From Roseibium alexandrii DFL-11 (GTDB lineage: Bacteria; Pseudomonadota; Alphaproteobacteria; Rhizobiales; Stappiaceae): a stretch of DNA of 64,000 nt. The translations under genes and the position numbers were made by a program. The stretch is from NCBI RefSeq assembly GCF_000158095.2, contig NZ_CM011002.1, positions 4,873,703-4,937,702 of the forward strand, written 5' to 3'. This document shows, in pieces, positions 1-7,254 of this stretch. The notes under the pieces are model-generated. The model saw only the letters and a list, made by a program, of their open reading frames with translations. It was not told the origin of the DNA and ran no database searches. How positions within the stretch are numbered: position 1 is the first letter of the stretch; each line of letters starts with the position of its first letter.

Positions 1-84
1 ACACAGTACATTACTAAACTCAGGGGATCTGAGCTCTGGCAGGTTGCTTTGCTGGAAATGTGGCTGCAGGAGCAGGAGGCCTAA
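1..84 (+). CDS. asnO: N-acetylglutaminylglutamine amidotransferase, C-terminal end (partial)
   Basis: An open frame enters from the window edge and ends with TAA at 82-84, reading TQYITKLRGSELWQVALLEM and then a few more residues. The body lies outside the window. The call rests on position: in NAGGN operons an asparagine-synthase-like amidotransferase (AsnO) precedes ngg and an M42 hydrolase, and both follow here. The tail is compatible with the C-terminus of that family, but 27 residues cannot prove it. The gap to ngg is 3 nt, and an AGGAGG ribosome site for ngg lies inside this reading frame at 74-79. Confidence 0.7.
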   Translation, partial: TQYITKLRGSELWQVALLEMWLQEQEA

Positions 85-87
85 CGC

Positions 88-1866
88 GTGTCAGAAAAAA
101 CACCGTCCCGGGTCAAGGGGGCACTCGAACACCGTCTCAAGCGGATGCGGGATCACGGCATGAAACCGGAGTACCGCGCCGATGAGACGGACATGCCTGT
201 CAACCAAACCATCAATTGCGGATGGGGGCGTTTGTTGTTCGGCAATACTTTCGCTGAGCCGGACGTGCTGGTTGAGGCGCTTCGCGACGAGCGCCCGGAC
301 CGCCGGGATATCGCGTTTTATGTCCGTGATCCGCATGTGGTGGTCGGACTTGCGCCGCAGGAGCTGTTCCTCGATCCCTCGCATACCTACCGATTGAACC
401 TGTCGACCTACAGATCAGCAAAAGACACTCGGCGGGGCTTTACGGTTCGCCGGCTGTCCTCGCGCAGTGACGCGGAGCAGATCAACGCGCTCTATGCAAG
501 CCGGGGCATGGTGCCGGTTTCGGAAGATTTCTTCTGGTCGCAGCTGGACCCGCGGGAAATCACTGTACTCGTCGCGGAAGAAGACGAAACCGGCAACATC
601 GTTGGGACGGCCATGGGCGTTGATCATCAACGTGCCACAAGTGGTGCGGAACTCGGGTCATCACTTTGGTGCCTTGCGGTCTCCGCCCAGGCGCGCTTTC
701 CCGGTATCGGAGAAGCATTGGTCCGCCGGTTGGCCGAAGTGTTCCAGGCGCGTGGCAACCCGCACATGGATCTTTCGGTAATGCACGACAATGACATGGC
801 CATTGCACTTTACGAAAAGCTCGGCTTTGAACGTGTGCCGGTCTTCACCGTGAAGCTTAAGAACCCGATCAACGAAGCGCTTTACGCGGGGCCTGCGACG
901 GAAGAAAAACTCAATCCTTATGCAACATTGATCGTCAACGAAGCACGCCGCCGTGGGATCAATGCTCAGATCATTGACGCGGAAGGCGGCTTCTTCCGGT
1001 TGTCTTACGGCGGCCGGTCTGTGCGCTGCCGGGAATCCTTGAGCGAGTTTACCACCGCTGTAGCCATGTCGATCTGCGATGACAAGGCTTCCACACGGCG
1101 CATCGTGGCGGCCGCGGGTCTGTCCGTTCCGGACCAGATGACGGTGGGCGAGGGCGACTTGAAAGCGTTTTTGCAGCGGCATGGATCTTTGGTTGTGAAG
1201 CCTACCCGCGGTGAGCAAGGCAAGGGCATCGCCATAGGTCTGGAAACGCTTGAAGATGTTGAAGCTGCGATTGATGTTGCCCGAACTTTTTCCAATGAAG
1301 TTCTGGTTGAAGAATGTGTCCAAGGATCTGATCTCAGGCTCGTAGTGATTGACTACAAGGTGGTGGCCGCAGCGATCCGCAAACCGGCTGAAATCATGGG
1401 CAACGGCAAAAGCACCGTGAGAGATCTTATACATGCCCAGTCCCGGCGGCGTGCGGCCGCAACAGGCGGGGAGTCCCGGATCCTGATTGACGACGAAGCC
1501 GAGCGGTGTTTGGCATCAGCCGGTTTTACGCTCGAAGATATCCTTCCGGACGGGCAACGCTTGGCGGTTCGACGGACGGCCAATTTGCACACCGGTGGAA
1601 CAATTCATGATGTTACCGGCGAAACGCACAGCACACTGATTGAGGCTGCTGTGCGGGCTGCAAAGGCAATCCAGATCCCAGTGACGGGGATTGACCTCTT
1701 GGTGAAAAGCCCCCGGGAACCGGAGTACAATTTCATTGAAGCAAATGAACGCCCGGGCCTGGCAAATCATGAGCCGCAGCCAACGGCTGAACGTTTTGTC
1801 GATTTCCTGTTTCCGCTGTCCATGCCAAAGCCGGCGCGGGATACCTTGCAACGTGAGTTTTCATGA
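88..1866 (+). CDS. ngg: N-acetylglutaminylglutamine synthetase (GNAT/ATP-grasp fusion)
   Basis: This 592-residue protein is a two-domain enzyme of dipeptide osmoprotectant synthesis. Residues about 110-265 form a GNAT acetyltransferase-like domain (WCLAVSAQARFPGIGEALVRR is the acetyl-CoA loop area), and about 300-580 form an ATP-grasp ligase domain (VVKPTRGEQGKGIAIG, then FIEANERPGLANHEPQP near the end). The order and length fit Ngg, which works with AsnO to make N-acetylglutaminylglutamine amide in the cytoplasm. The start is GTG, with AGGAGG 8 nt upstream. Its last 4 nt overlap the next gene (ATGA), so the genes are probably translationally coupled. Expression is presumably induced by osmotic stress, but no regulatory site is visible because the promoter is outside the window. 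Confidence 0.93.
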   Translation: MSEKTPSRVKGALEHRLKRMRDHGMKPEYRADETDMPVNQTINCGWGRLLFGNTFAEPDVLVEALRDERPDRRDIAFYVRDPHVVVGLAPQELFLDPSHTYRLNLSTYRSAKDTRRGFTVRRLSSRSDAEQINALYASRGMVPVSEDFFWSQLDPREITVLVAEEDETGNIVGTAMGVDHQRATSGAELGSSLWCLAVSAQARFPGIGEALVRRLAEVFQARGNPHMDLSVMHDNDMAIALYEKLGFERVPVFTVKLKNPINEALYAGPATEEKLNPYATLIVNEARRRGINAQIIDAEGGFFRLSYGGRSVRCRESLSEFTTAVAMSICDDKASTRRIVAAAGLSVPDQMTVGEGDLKAFLQRHGSLVVKPTRGEQGKGIAIGLETLEDVEAAIDVARTFSNEVLVEECVQGSDLRLVVIDYKVVAAAIRKPAEIMGNGKSTVRDLIHAQSRRRAAATGGESRILIDDEAERCLASAGFTLEDILPDGQRLAVRRTANLHTGGTIHDVTGETHSTLIEAAVRAAKAIQIPVTGIDLLVKSPREPEYNFIEANERPGLANHEPQPTAERFVDFLFPLSMPKPARDTLQREFS

Positions 1867-3029
1867 CATTGCTTAACATTGATATCGATTATCTGGCCAA
1901 AACGCTGAGAAGCCTGCTGGAGGTCCCGAGCCCGACGGGGTACACGGACGAGCTGGCGCGGTTTGTTTCAAAAGAGCTTGAGCGTCTCGGGGTGTTTTAT
2001 GAGGTGACGCGGCGCGGCGCCATCCGGGCGCGTCTGGATGGTGCAAAATCCAAGCCCGCGCGGGCTTTTGTGGCACACTTGGATACCCTTGGTGCCCAAG
2101 TCAAAACGCTGAAGGAAAACGGGCGGCTTGAGCTGGTGCCTATCGGCCACTGGTCTGCCCGTTTTGCAGAAGGTGCCCGTACGACAATCTTCTCTGAAAG
2201 CGGCGCCTATACCGGCACGATCCTGCCACTAAAGGCATCTGGCCATACGTTCAACGAAGGCATCGACAATCTTCCGGTTGGCTGGGATTACGTTGAGCTG
2301 AGAGTTGATGCCTATTCGAAATCGGCTGACGACCTGCACCGCCTTGGGATCGACATTGGTGATATCGTCGCCATCGATCCAGCGCCCGAGTTTCTTGAAA
2401 ACGGCTTTATCGTCTCCCGGCATCTGGACAATAAGGCAGGGGTCGCGGTGATGCTGGCAGCACTCAAGGCCATGGTAGAATCCGAGACGAAGCCGACGGT
2501 CGATATTTTCTGGCTGTTCACAATCGCGGAAGAGACGGGGCACGGCGCGACTTCGATTTTGACGCCGGACATTGCATCCCTTGTGGCCATCGACAATGGA
2601 ACATCCGCACCGGGACAAAATTCTGATGAATTCGGCGTGACGATCGCGATGGCGGATCAAACCGGCCCGTTTGACTACCACTTGACGCGCAAAATGGCTC
2701 AGCTGTGCCGGGACAACGAGATAAAATTTCAAAAGGATGTCTTCCGGTACTACCGGTCGGACGCAGCTTCTGCGATTGAAGCTGGCGCAGATGTGCGCAC
2801 GGCTCTGATCACCTTTGGAATCGATGCGAGCCACGGCTACGAGCGGATCCATATGCACGCACTTCGCTCTCTGGCCGAACTGTGTACGGGGTATGCCCTC
2901 AGCCCTGTTGAGATCAAGAGGGACGCGCGGGAATTCGCGGGAATGAAAGGCTTCACGACACAGCCGACGGAAGATGCCGATCAAGACCTTAGCCCGGAAA
3001 CAGAGGAGCCTGGTGCTGAGGCGTCGTAG
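1863..3029 (+). CDS. Osmoprotectant NAGGN system M42-family hydrolase
   Basis: This is a 388-residue zinc aminopeptidase-fold protein of the M42 family, the third member of the asnO-ngg-M42 trio. Metal-ligand motifs are visible in order: AHLDTLG (His/Asp), HLDNKAGVAV (bridging Asp), AEETGHGA (catalytic Glu pair), AIDNG (Asp) and the late SHGYERIHMHAL (His). Its exact substrate in this pathway is not established; a role in processing or turnover of the dipeptide is likely. It starts at the ATGA overlap with ngg. The 3' end overlaps the convergent hmuV gene by 41 nt. The acidic tail after residue 370 (EDADQDLSPETEEPG) lies within or beside that overlap and may be a lineage-specific extension. 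Confidence 0.9.
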   Translation: MTLLNIDIDYLAKTLRSLLEVPSPTGYTDELARFVSKELERLGVFYEVTRRGAIRARLDGAKSKPARAFVAHLDTLGAQVKTLKENGRLELVPIGHWSARFAEGARTTIFSESGAYTGTILPLKASGHTFNEGIDNLPVGWDYVELRVDAYSKSADDLHRLGIDIGDIVAIDPAPEFLENGFIVSRHLDNKAGVAVMLAALKAMVESETKPTVDIFWLFTIAEETGHGATSILTPDIASLVAIDNGTSAPGQNSDEFGVTIAMADQTGPFDYHLTRKMAQLCRDNEIKFQKDVFRYYRSDAASAIEAGADVRTALITFGIDASHGYERIHMHALRSLAELCTGYALSPVEIKRDAREFAGMKGFTTQPTEDADQDLSPETEEPGAEAS

Positions 3030-3888
3030 ATTCTGCGTGGGCTTCACTATACCAAATGAGCTCGGCCAATTGAGGGGTAACTTGAAACCTTCCCTCTTTT
3101 GACCGGTTGATTTCGAGCGGCATTTCGAAGGTTGGGGTCAGTGTCTTTTCCGAAAAGGCATCCTCAAGCGAACCGTGCCGCACCTTCGACCCATTTTTCA
3201 TAACAAGGATCTTGTCTGCAAAAGCGGCTGTTAGGTTCAGGTCATGCATTACTGCGATCACACCGCCGCCGCGCCGGGCATAGTCCTTTGCAAGTTTCAT
3301 GATTTGATACTGGTGTTTGATATCGAGGCTCGACACCGGCTCATCCAGGAATAGCCAGCGCGGCGTTCCATCTGCCGCAACGGGATCCCAAACCTGGCAA
3401 ACCACGCGGGCTAAGTGTGCCCGTTGTTGTTCACCGCCGGACAAGTCTTGATAGGTGCGGGCTTCAAACCCCGGAAGACCAACAAGGGCCAAGGCTTCAG
3501 CAATACGGTGAGCCCGTGCAAGGCGGCCTTGCCTCCGGTCCAGAATGCCGAGACCAATGACTTCCGAAACTGTGAGCGGAAACGACAGGTGGCTTGCTTG
3601 GGGCAATACGCCCCTTGCCAGCGCTTGAGCTTCCGGCGACAGGCTTGCAACTTCGTGTCCGCCCAACTGAATGCTGCCTGAATAGGGCCGCTCTCCGGTG
3701 ATCGCCTTTAAAAGTGTTGTCTTGCCGGACCCGCTGGGTCCGATGATGGCCAACAACTCTCCAGCGTAAGCGCTGAAATACATATCGTTTACAATGCAGC
3801 TGCTGCCCAATGTGACTTTCACGTCCTTGACATCCAGGGATTTGACATGGGCGGCGACATTTTGAGTGAGAACGGAAGGATTGCTCAT
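2989..3888 (-). CDS. hmuV: Hemin ABC importer, ATP-binding protein
   Basis: This 299-residue nucleotide-binding subunit powers heme import through HmuU. Visible motifs are Walker A GPSGSGKTT, the signature LSGGEQQRAHLAR, Walker B WLFLDEPVSSLD and the switch His in AVMHDLN. The insertion between signature and Walker B (VCQVWDPVAADGTPRW) is typical of HmuV proteins. I chose the ATG at 3888 because it overlaps the hmuU stop by 4 nt (ATGA); an upstream in-frame start would run into hmuU. It is the last gene of hmuSTUV, and its end overlaps the convergent M42 gene by 41 nt. Confidence 0.93.
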   Translation of the reverse strand: MSNPSVLTQNVAAHVKSLDVKDVKVTLGSSCIVNDMYFSAYAGELLAIIGPSGSGKTTLLKAITGERPYSGSIQLGGHEVASLSPEAQALARGVLPQASHLSFPLTVSEVIGLGILDRRQGRLARAHRIAEALALVGLPGFEARTYQDLSGGEQQRAHLARVVCQVWDPVAADGTPRWLFLDEPVSSLDIKHQYQIMKLAKDYARRGGGVIAVMHDLNLTAAFADKILVMKNGSKVRHGSLEDAFSEKTLTPTFEMPLEINRSKEGRFQVTPQLAELIWYSEAHAESTTPQHQAPLFPG

Positions 3889-5018
3889 AGGCCGGTCAAT
3901 CCTCTGTTCCGCAGCAATATCCAAAGGAAGAAGGGCGCGCCAACAACGGCAGTGATGATCCCGATCGGAAGTTCTGCAGGCGCAACGACTGTCCGCGCCA
4001 GTGTGTCGGCGCCAATCAACAGGATTGCTCCAAGCAGCGCGGCCGCGGGCAGGAGATATTTATGATCCGGCCCGATCGACAGCCGCAACAGATGTGGTAC
4101 GACGATACCGACAAATCCGATCCCTCCGCTCACGGCGACCGACGCACCGGTTGCCGCTGCGACCAGAAGAATGCTGATGTTCTTGAGCCTTTGGACACGA
4201 ATCCCAATGTGAGCGGCTGCAGCTTCGCCCAGTGTCAGCGCATTAAGGCCTCTCGCAAGGAAAGGTGTTGCCACGAGCATTGTCAGTATGATCGGTGCAG
4301 CGGAAGCCACTTTTTCCCAGTTTGCTCCAGCAAGCGAGCCAAGCCCCCAAAACTGTAGATCGCGGAGTTGACTGTCGTCGGCCACATAGACGAGAAGGCC
4401 GGTGATCGCGCCCGTCAATGCGCCAAGGGCGATCCCGGCCAGCAAGAGTGTGGCAACAGATGTAAAGCCGCCGCGTGTGCCAATCCGGTAGAGCAGCAAT
4501 GTGTTGATGAGCCCGCCTGCAAACGCGGCAAACGGGATTGTATAGATGCCCAGTACCGTCATTACCGGTGCGAGTGCCGCGTTGCCCAGAACGATGAACA
4601 GAGCAGCTCCAAGACCAGCACCTGCAGACACGCCGACTATTCCCGGATCTGCCAATGGATTGCGAAACAATCCCTGCATCACTCCTCCCGAGACAGCGAG
4701 CGCCGCTCCGATCAGCGCGCCGAGAGTGATCCTTGGCAACCGGATGTCCATCACAACGATCCAATCCCGCGCGGAAACCGTCTCCGGCAGCGGCGCGGAC
4801 GGATCCGCCAGATGGCTCGGGATATGAGGCAAAAGGTCGAATACCGGAACCAAGATGGGCCCTGTCGCCAAGCTGCCGATCATCGTGGCAATCAAGAGCA
4901 TGGCGAGTGCTGCGATTACCCAGCGGGCAATGCTTGCCCGATCTCCGTGTTTCAAGGCCGTGAGCCCAAAAATGGCGGCCAGTCCACCCTCTTGCCGCGG
5001 CAAAGACGCATCGGTCAT
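3885..5018 (-). CDS. hmuU: Hemin ABC importer, permease
   Basis: This 377-residue FecCD-family inner-membrane permease has multiple hydrophobic segments and the family hallmarks ITLGALIGAALAVSGGVMQG and RNPLADPGIVGVSAGAGLGA, plus the late GGIGFVGIVVPHLLRL and GADTLART. A hydrophilic N-terminus of about 30 residues precedes the first membrane span. It would form the channel for heme delivered by HmuT and is driven by HmuV. It is separated from hmuT by 5 nt and overlaps hmuV by 4 nt, so it sits in one tightly packed operon transcribed leftward from 7017. Confidence 0.93.
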   Translation of the reverse strand: MTDASLPRQEGGLAAIFGLTALKHGDRASIARWVIAALAMLLIATMIGSLATGPILVPVFDLLPHIPSHLADPSAPLPETVSARDWIVVMDIRLPRITLGALIGAALAVSGGVMQGLFRNPLADPGIVGVSAGAGLGAALFIVLGNAALAPVMTVLGIYTIPFAAFAGGLINTLLLYRIGTRGGFTSVATLLLAGIALGALTGAITGLLVYVADDSQLRDLQFWGLGSLAGANWEKVASAAPIILTMLVATPFLARGLNALTLGEAAAAHIGIRVQRLKNISILLVAAATGASVAVSGGIGFVGIVVPHLLRLSIGPDHKYLLPAAALLGAILLIGADTLARTVVAPAELPIGIITAVVGAPFFLWILLRNRGLTGL

Positions 5019-5023
5019 CCCGC

Positions 5024-5908
5024 CTAACTCCGTATTTCAGAAAGGTTCTGAGCAAGGTCCTGGATTGCGTCCGCAGTGCGGGGACCAAATCCAAGCAGAT
5101 AGTCACCTGGCATCTTCAAGAGGCGGTTGGCCTTTCCCGCAGGCGTTTGCGCAAGAGCTGGGTGAGAGAAGAGATCATCAGCTGAAGCGCTATGATCACC
5201 TTCCCGGTCCATCATCAAGACGATGTCTGGCATCGCGCTCAGGATCGCTTCGTCGCTGAGCTGTTTGTAGCCAGAGAACTCACTGACTGCGTTCTTTGCG
5301 CCCGCCAGGGTGATAATACCGTCGGCCGCGGTGTCAGCCCCGCCAGCCATAATCCGCCCACCGCGCGTGGACAAAACAAACAGGACGCGGACGTTATCGT
5401 TCCGGCCAGCGGCTTGTTCTTGCGCAGTTTTGAGGTCGGCTTCAATCTTCTGCGCAAGAGCGTCGGCTTTCTCCGGAACGCCCAGGGCCGAGCCAACAGT
5501 CCGGATTTTGGCCACGATACCTTCCGGCGTGAATTCGTTCGGGACGTTGGCAATTGCGATCCCTGATTTTTCCAAGACGTCGACAGTTTCCTGAGGTCCG
5601 CTGCCATCCAGCATCAAAAGAAGATCGGGATCGACCGAGAGAACTCCTTCTGGAGACAGGGCGCGGATATAGCCTATGTCCGGCAAATCATGGGCTTCTT
5701 GCGGATGAACACTGGTTGAATCCCTCGCAACGAGGCGGTACTCCTCTTTCAACGCAAAGACCACTTCGGTCACAGAACCTCCAACTGCAACCACCCGTTT
5801 TGAGGCCTCATCCGCTGAGAGTGGATGAAGAGTTAGGCCAAGTGCTGTTGCCGTCAGGAGTGCCGCGGTGACGCACTCAAGATAGAGAGAACGAAGTCTG
5901 GTGATCAT
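5024..5908 (-). CDS. hmuT: Hemin ABC importer, periplasmic binding protein
   Basis: This 294-residue periplasmic protein is a class III (BtuF/FhuD-like) binding protein. An N-terminal signal peptide ends near TLHPLSADEA. The segment DLPDIGYIRALSPEGVLSV matches the HmuT/ShuT region whose Tyr ligates heme iron (GYxRxLS). It captures heme released into the periplasm by the TonB-dependent receptor and hands it to HmuUV. Its start overlaps the hmuS stop by 4 nt, so translation is probably coupled. Confidence 0.93.
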   Translation of the reverse strand: MITRLRSLYLECVTAALLTATALGLTLHPLSADEASKRVVAVGGSVTEVVFALKEEYRLVARDSTSVHPQEAHDLPDIGYIRALSPEGVLSVDPDLLLMLDGSGPQETVDVLEKSGIAIANVPNEFTPEGIVAKIRTVGSALGVPEKADALAQKIEADLKTAQEQAAGRNDNVRVLFVLSTRGGRIMAGGADTAADGIITLAGAKNAVSEFSGYKQLSDEAILSAMPDIVLMMDREGDHSASADDLFSHPALAQTPAGKANRLLKMPGDYLLGFGPRTADAIQDLAQNLSEIRS

Positions 5909-7017
5909 TCGGCGGCTCCTAGCGTGATAGCGTGATCGAGTTTTGGGAGGTTTTCAGCAAGGCCGCACCAGCCGGATCGTTCGACATTTCCTTCGCCGCG
6001 CACTCCGAAGAACTGAATGATTTGCTGGCCGTCGCTGTCATAAGCTTCAATTGACGTTACATGCCCGACATCTGCGGGTTTTCGAACGGCCCAGACATCA
6101 TGAATGTGATCGGTCCGAAGATGCAGATGGAACGTCCGGTCCATGATGTTGATCCATGGTCCCTTTTCCAGGACGTTTGCGATCTGACCCGAGTGGATCT
6201 GGATACATCCGCGGTTGCCAACGAAGCACATGATCGGAATGTGCTCTGAGGCTGCCAGGCGCAGAAGAGCTTGAACTGAGCCTTTGTCGAGTGGCCATGC
6301 CCAGCTTTCACCGGCAAGTTCAAAGGCACTCAACCGATCCAGTTCGAGGTCTTTCAAAAGGCCATGGAACTGGTGGGGATCTGTCATGGATTGCCAGCGG
6401 TCGCGGAGTTGCATCTCCGCGTGAACAGTCGGCAATTTGCGTGAAAAGACCGGAGCCGGTGTGATGTCCGGCAAAACCTCTGGCTGTTGATCGGGAAGCG
6501 TTAGAAGCTCGACGAGCTGATCCCAAGCGTTCGTGTTTGTCTCTGGCCGGGCATGGATCTTTTGGACCGCATCGCCATGGGCATCAAAGAACTGCAGGGA
6601 GCGACGTACATCCTCGCCCTCTATTTTTTCAACGGCAAATCCGTGGACCCAACTGGCAGGGAACATTCGTGTGTCGATTTGTTCTCCCAGCATGAGTGCA
6701 GCGCGCTTCCCATTTATGAATTTTTCAAACTCGCCAATCTTCTCATGCACGGCGCTTTCGTTGCGCGTAAGAGCCATAACTGGCCCGACATTCTGAAGCC
6801 CGGCAAAAAGATCGTCGAACTTCGGATCAATCCGGCGGGTGCCATGACCAACGAAGCTCGCAACCAGTTCAGCTTCTGAAATGCCAATGGTCCGAGCGAG
6901 ATCCCTTTCCCGCATTTTAGGTGCGTGCGCACGGGCTTTTCTGATCTCGGCTGCAGTAGGTCGAGAGGCGCTTTCTAGGCCATCTGCGGTCATCTGAATT
7001 TCCTCTTCATTTGCCAT
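5905..7017 (-). CDS. hmuS: Hemin-degrading factor / heme chaperone HmuS
   Basis: This 370-residue cytoplasmic protein belongs to the HemS/ChuS/HmuS family, built from two tandem HemS-type repeats (roughly residues 25-180 and 200-360). The second carries CFVGNRGCIQIHSGQIANV and TFHLHLRTDHIHDVWAVRKP, both characteristic. It receives imported heme and stores, transfers or degrades it to release iron. It is the first gene of the minus-strand operon hmuS-hmuT-hmuU-hmuV, divergent from hmuR. The ATG at 7017 begins MANEEEIQM; a second in-frame Met at residue 9 is possible. The 237-nt divergent promoter region holds the iron boxes described separately. Confidence 0.93.
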   Translation of the reverse strand: MANEEEIQMTADGLESASRPTAAEIRKARAHAPKMRERDLARTIGISEAELVASFVGHGTRRIDPKFDDLFAGLQNVGPVMALTRNESAVHEKIGEFEKFINGKRAALMLGEQIDTRMFPASWVHGFAVEKIEGEDVRRSLQFFDAHGDAVQKIHARPETNTNAWDQLVELLTLPDQQPEVLPDITPAPVFSRKLPTVHAEMQLRDRWQSMTDPHQFHGLLKDLELDRLSAFELAGESWAWPLDKGSVQALLRLAASEHIPIMCFVGNRGCIQIHSGQIANVLEKGPWINIMDRTFHLHLRTDHIHDVWAVRKPADVGHVTSIEAYDSDGQQIIQFFGVRGEGNVERSGWCGLAENLPKLDHAITLGAAE

Positions 7018-7085
7018 AGACGTTCGATCTATCGGGCCCGTCTTGAATGTAGTGGCGTGACTAAGTGTTTGTCCCTGTTTCGAAA

Positions 7086-7190
7086 ATTAGAACCTTTCCA
7101 AAGAAGTTATTTTTCGATTCAGGCTTAGACTGATACTTGACTTCACTACTCATGTTTTATAGTGAACGCAATACCTGAGTCATTGACTCA
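7086..7190. promoter_or_regulatory. Divergent hmuS/hmuR iron-responsive control region
   Basis: Two sequences fit the alphaproteobacterial iron-rhodo/RirA-box pattern TGA-N9-TCA: TGATACTTGACTTCA at 7131-7145 and TGAGTCATTGACTCA at 7176-7190. The second is a 15-bp near-perfect palindrome. A third element, ATTAGAACCTTTCCAAA at 7086-7102, resembles an Irr (ICE) box, TTTAGAA followed by TTCTAAA. They lie between the two divergent heme genes, so iron repression through RirA-type and Irr-type regulators is the natural reading. The sequence matches are seen directly; the regulator assignment is inferred from known consensus patterns. Confidence 0.6.
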
Positions 7191-7254
7191 AGTTAAAAAT
7201 GTTGTTTGGCAGGTAGCATAAAAGGACGCGAAAACGCGCACTTTGGAGAAATTT

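Noticed and set aside
4368-5027. 219-codon plus-strand frame opposite hmuU
   Set aside because: Arg/Gln/Cys-rich translation typical of an antisense shadow.
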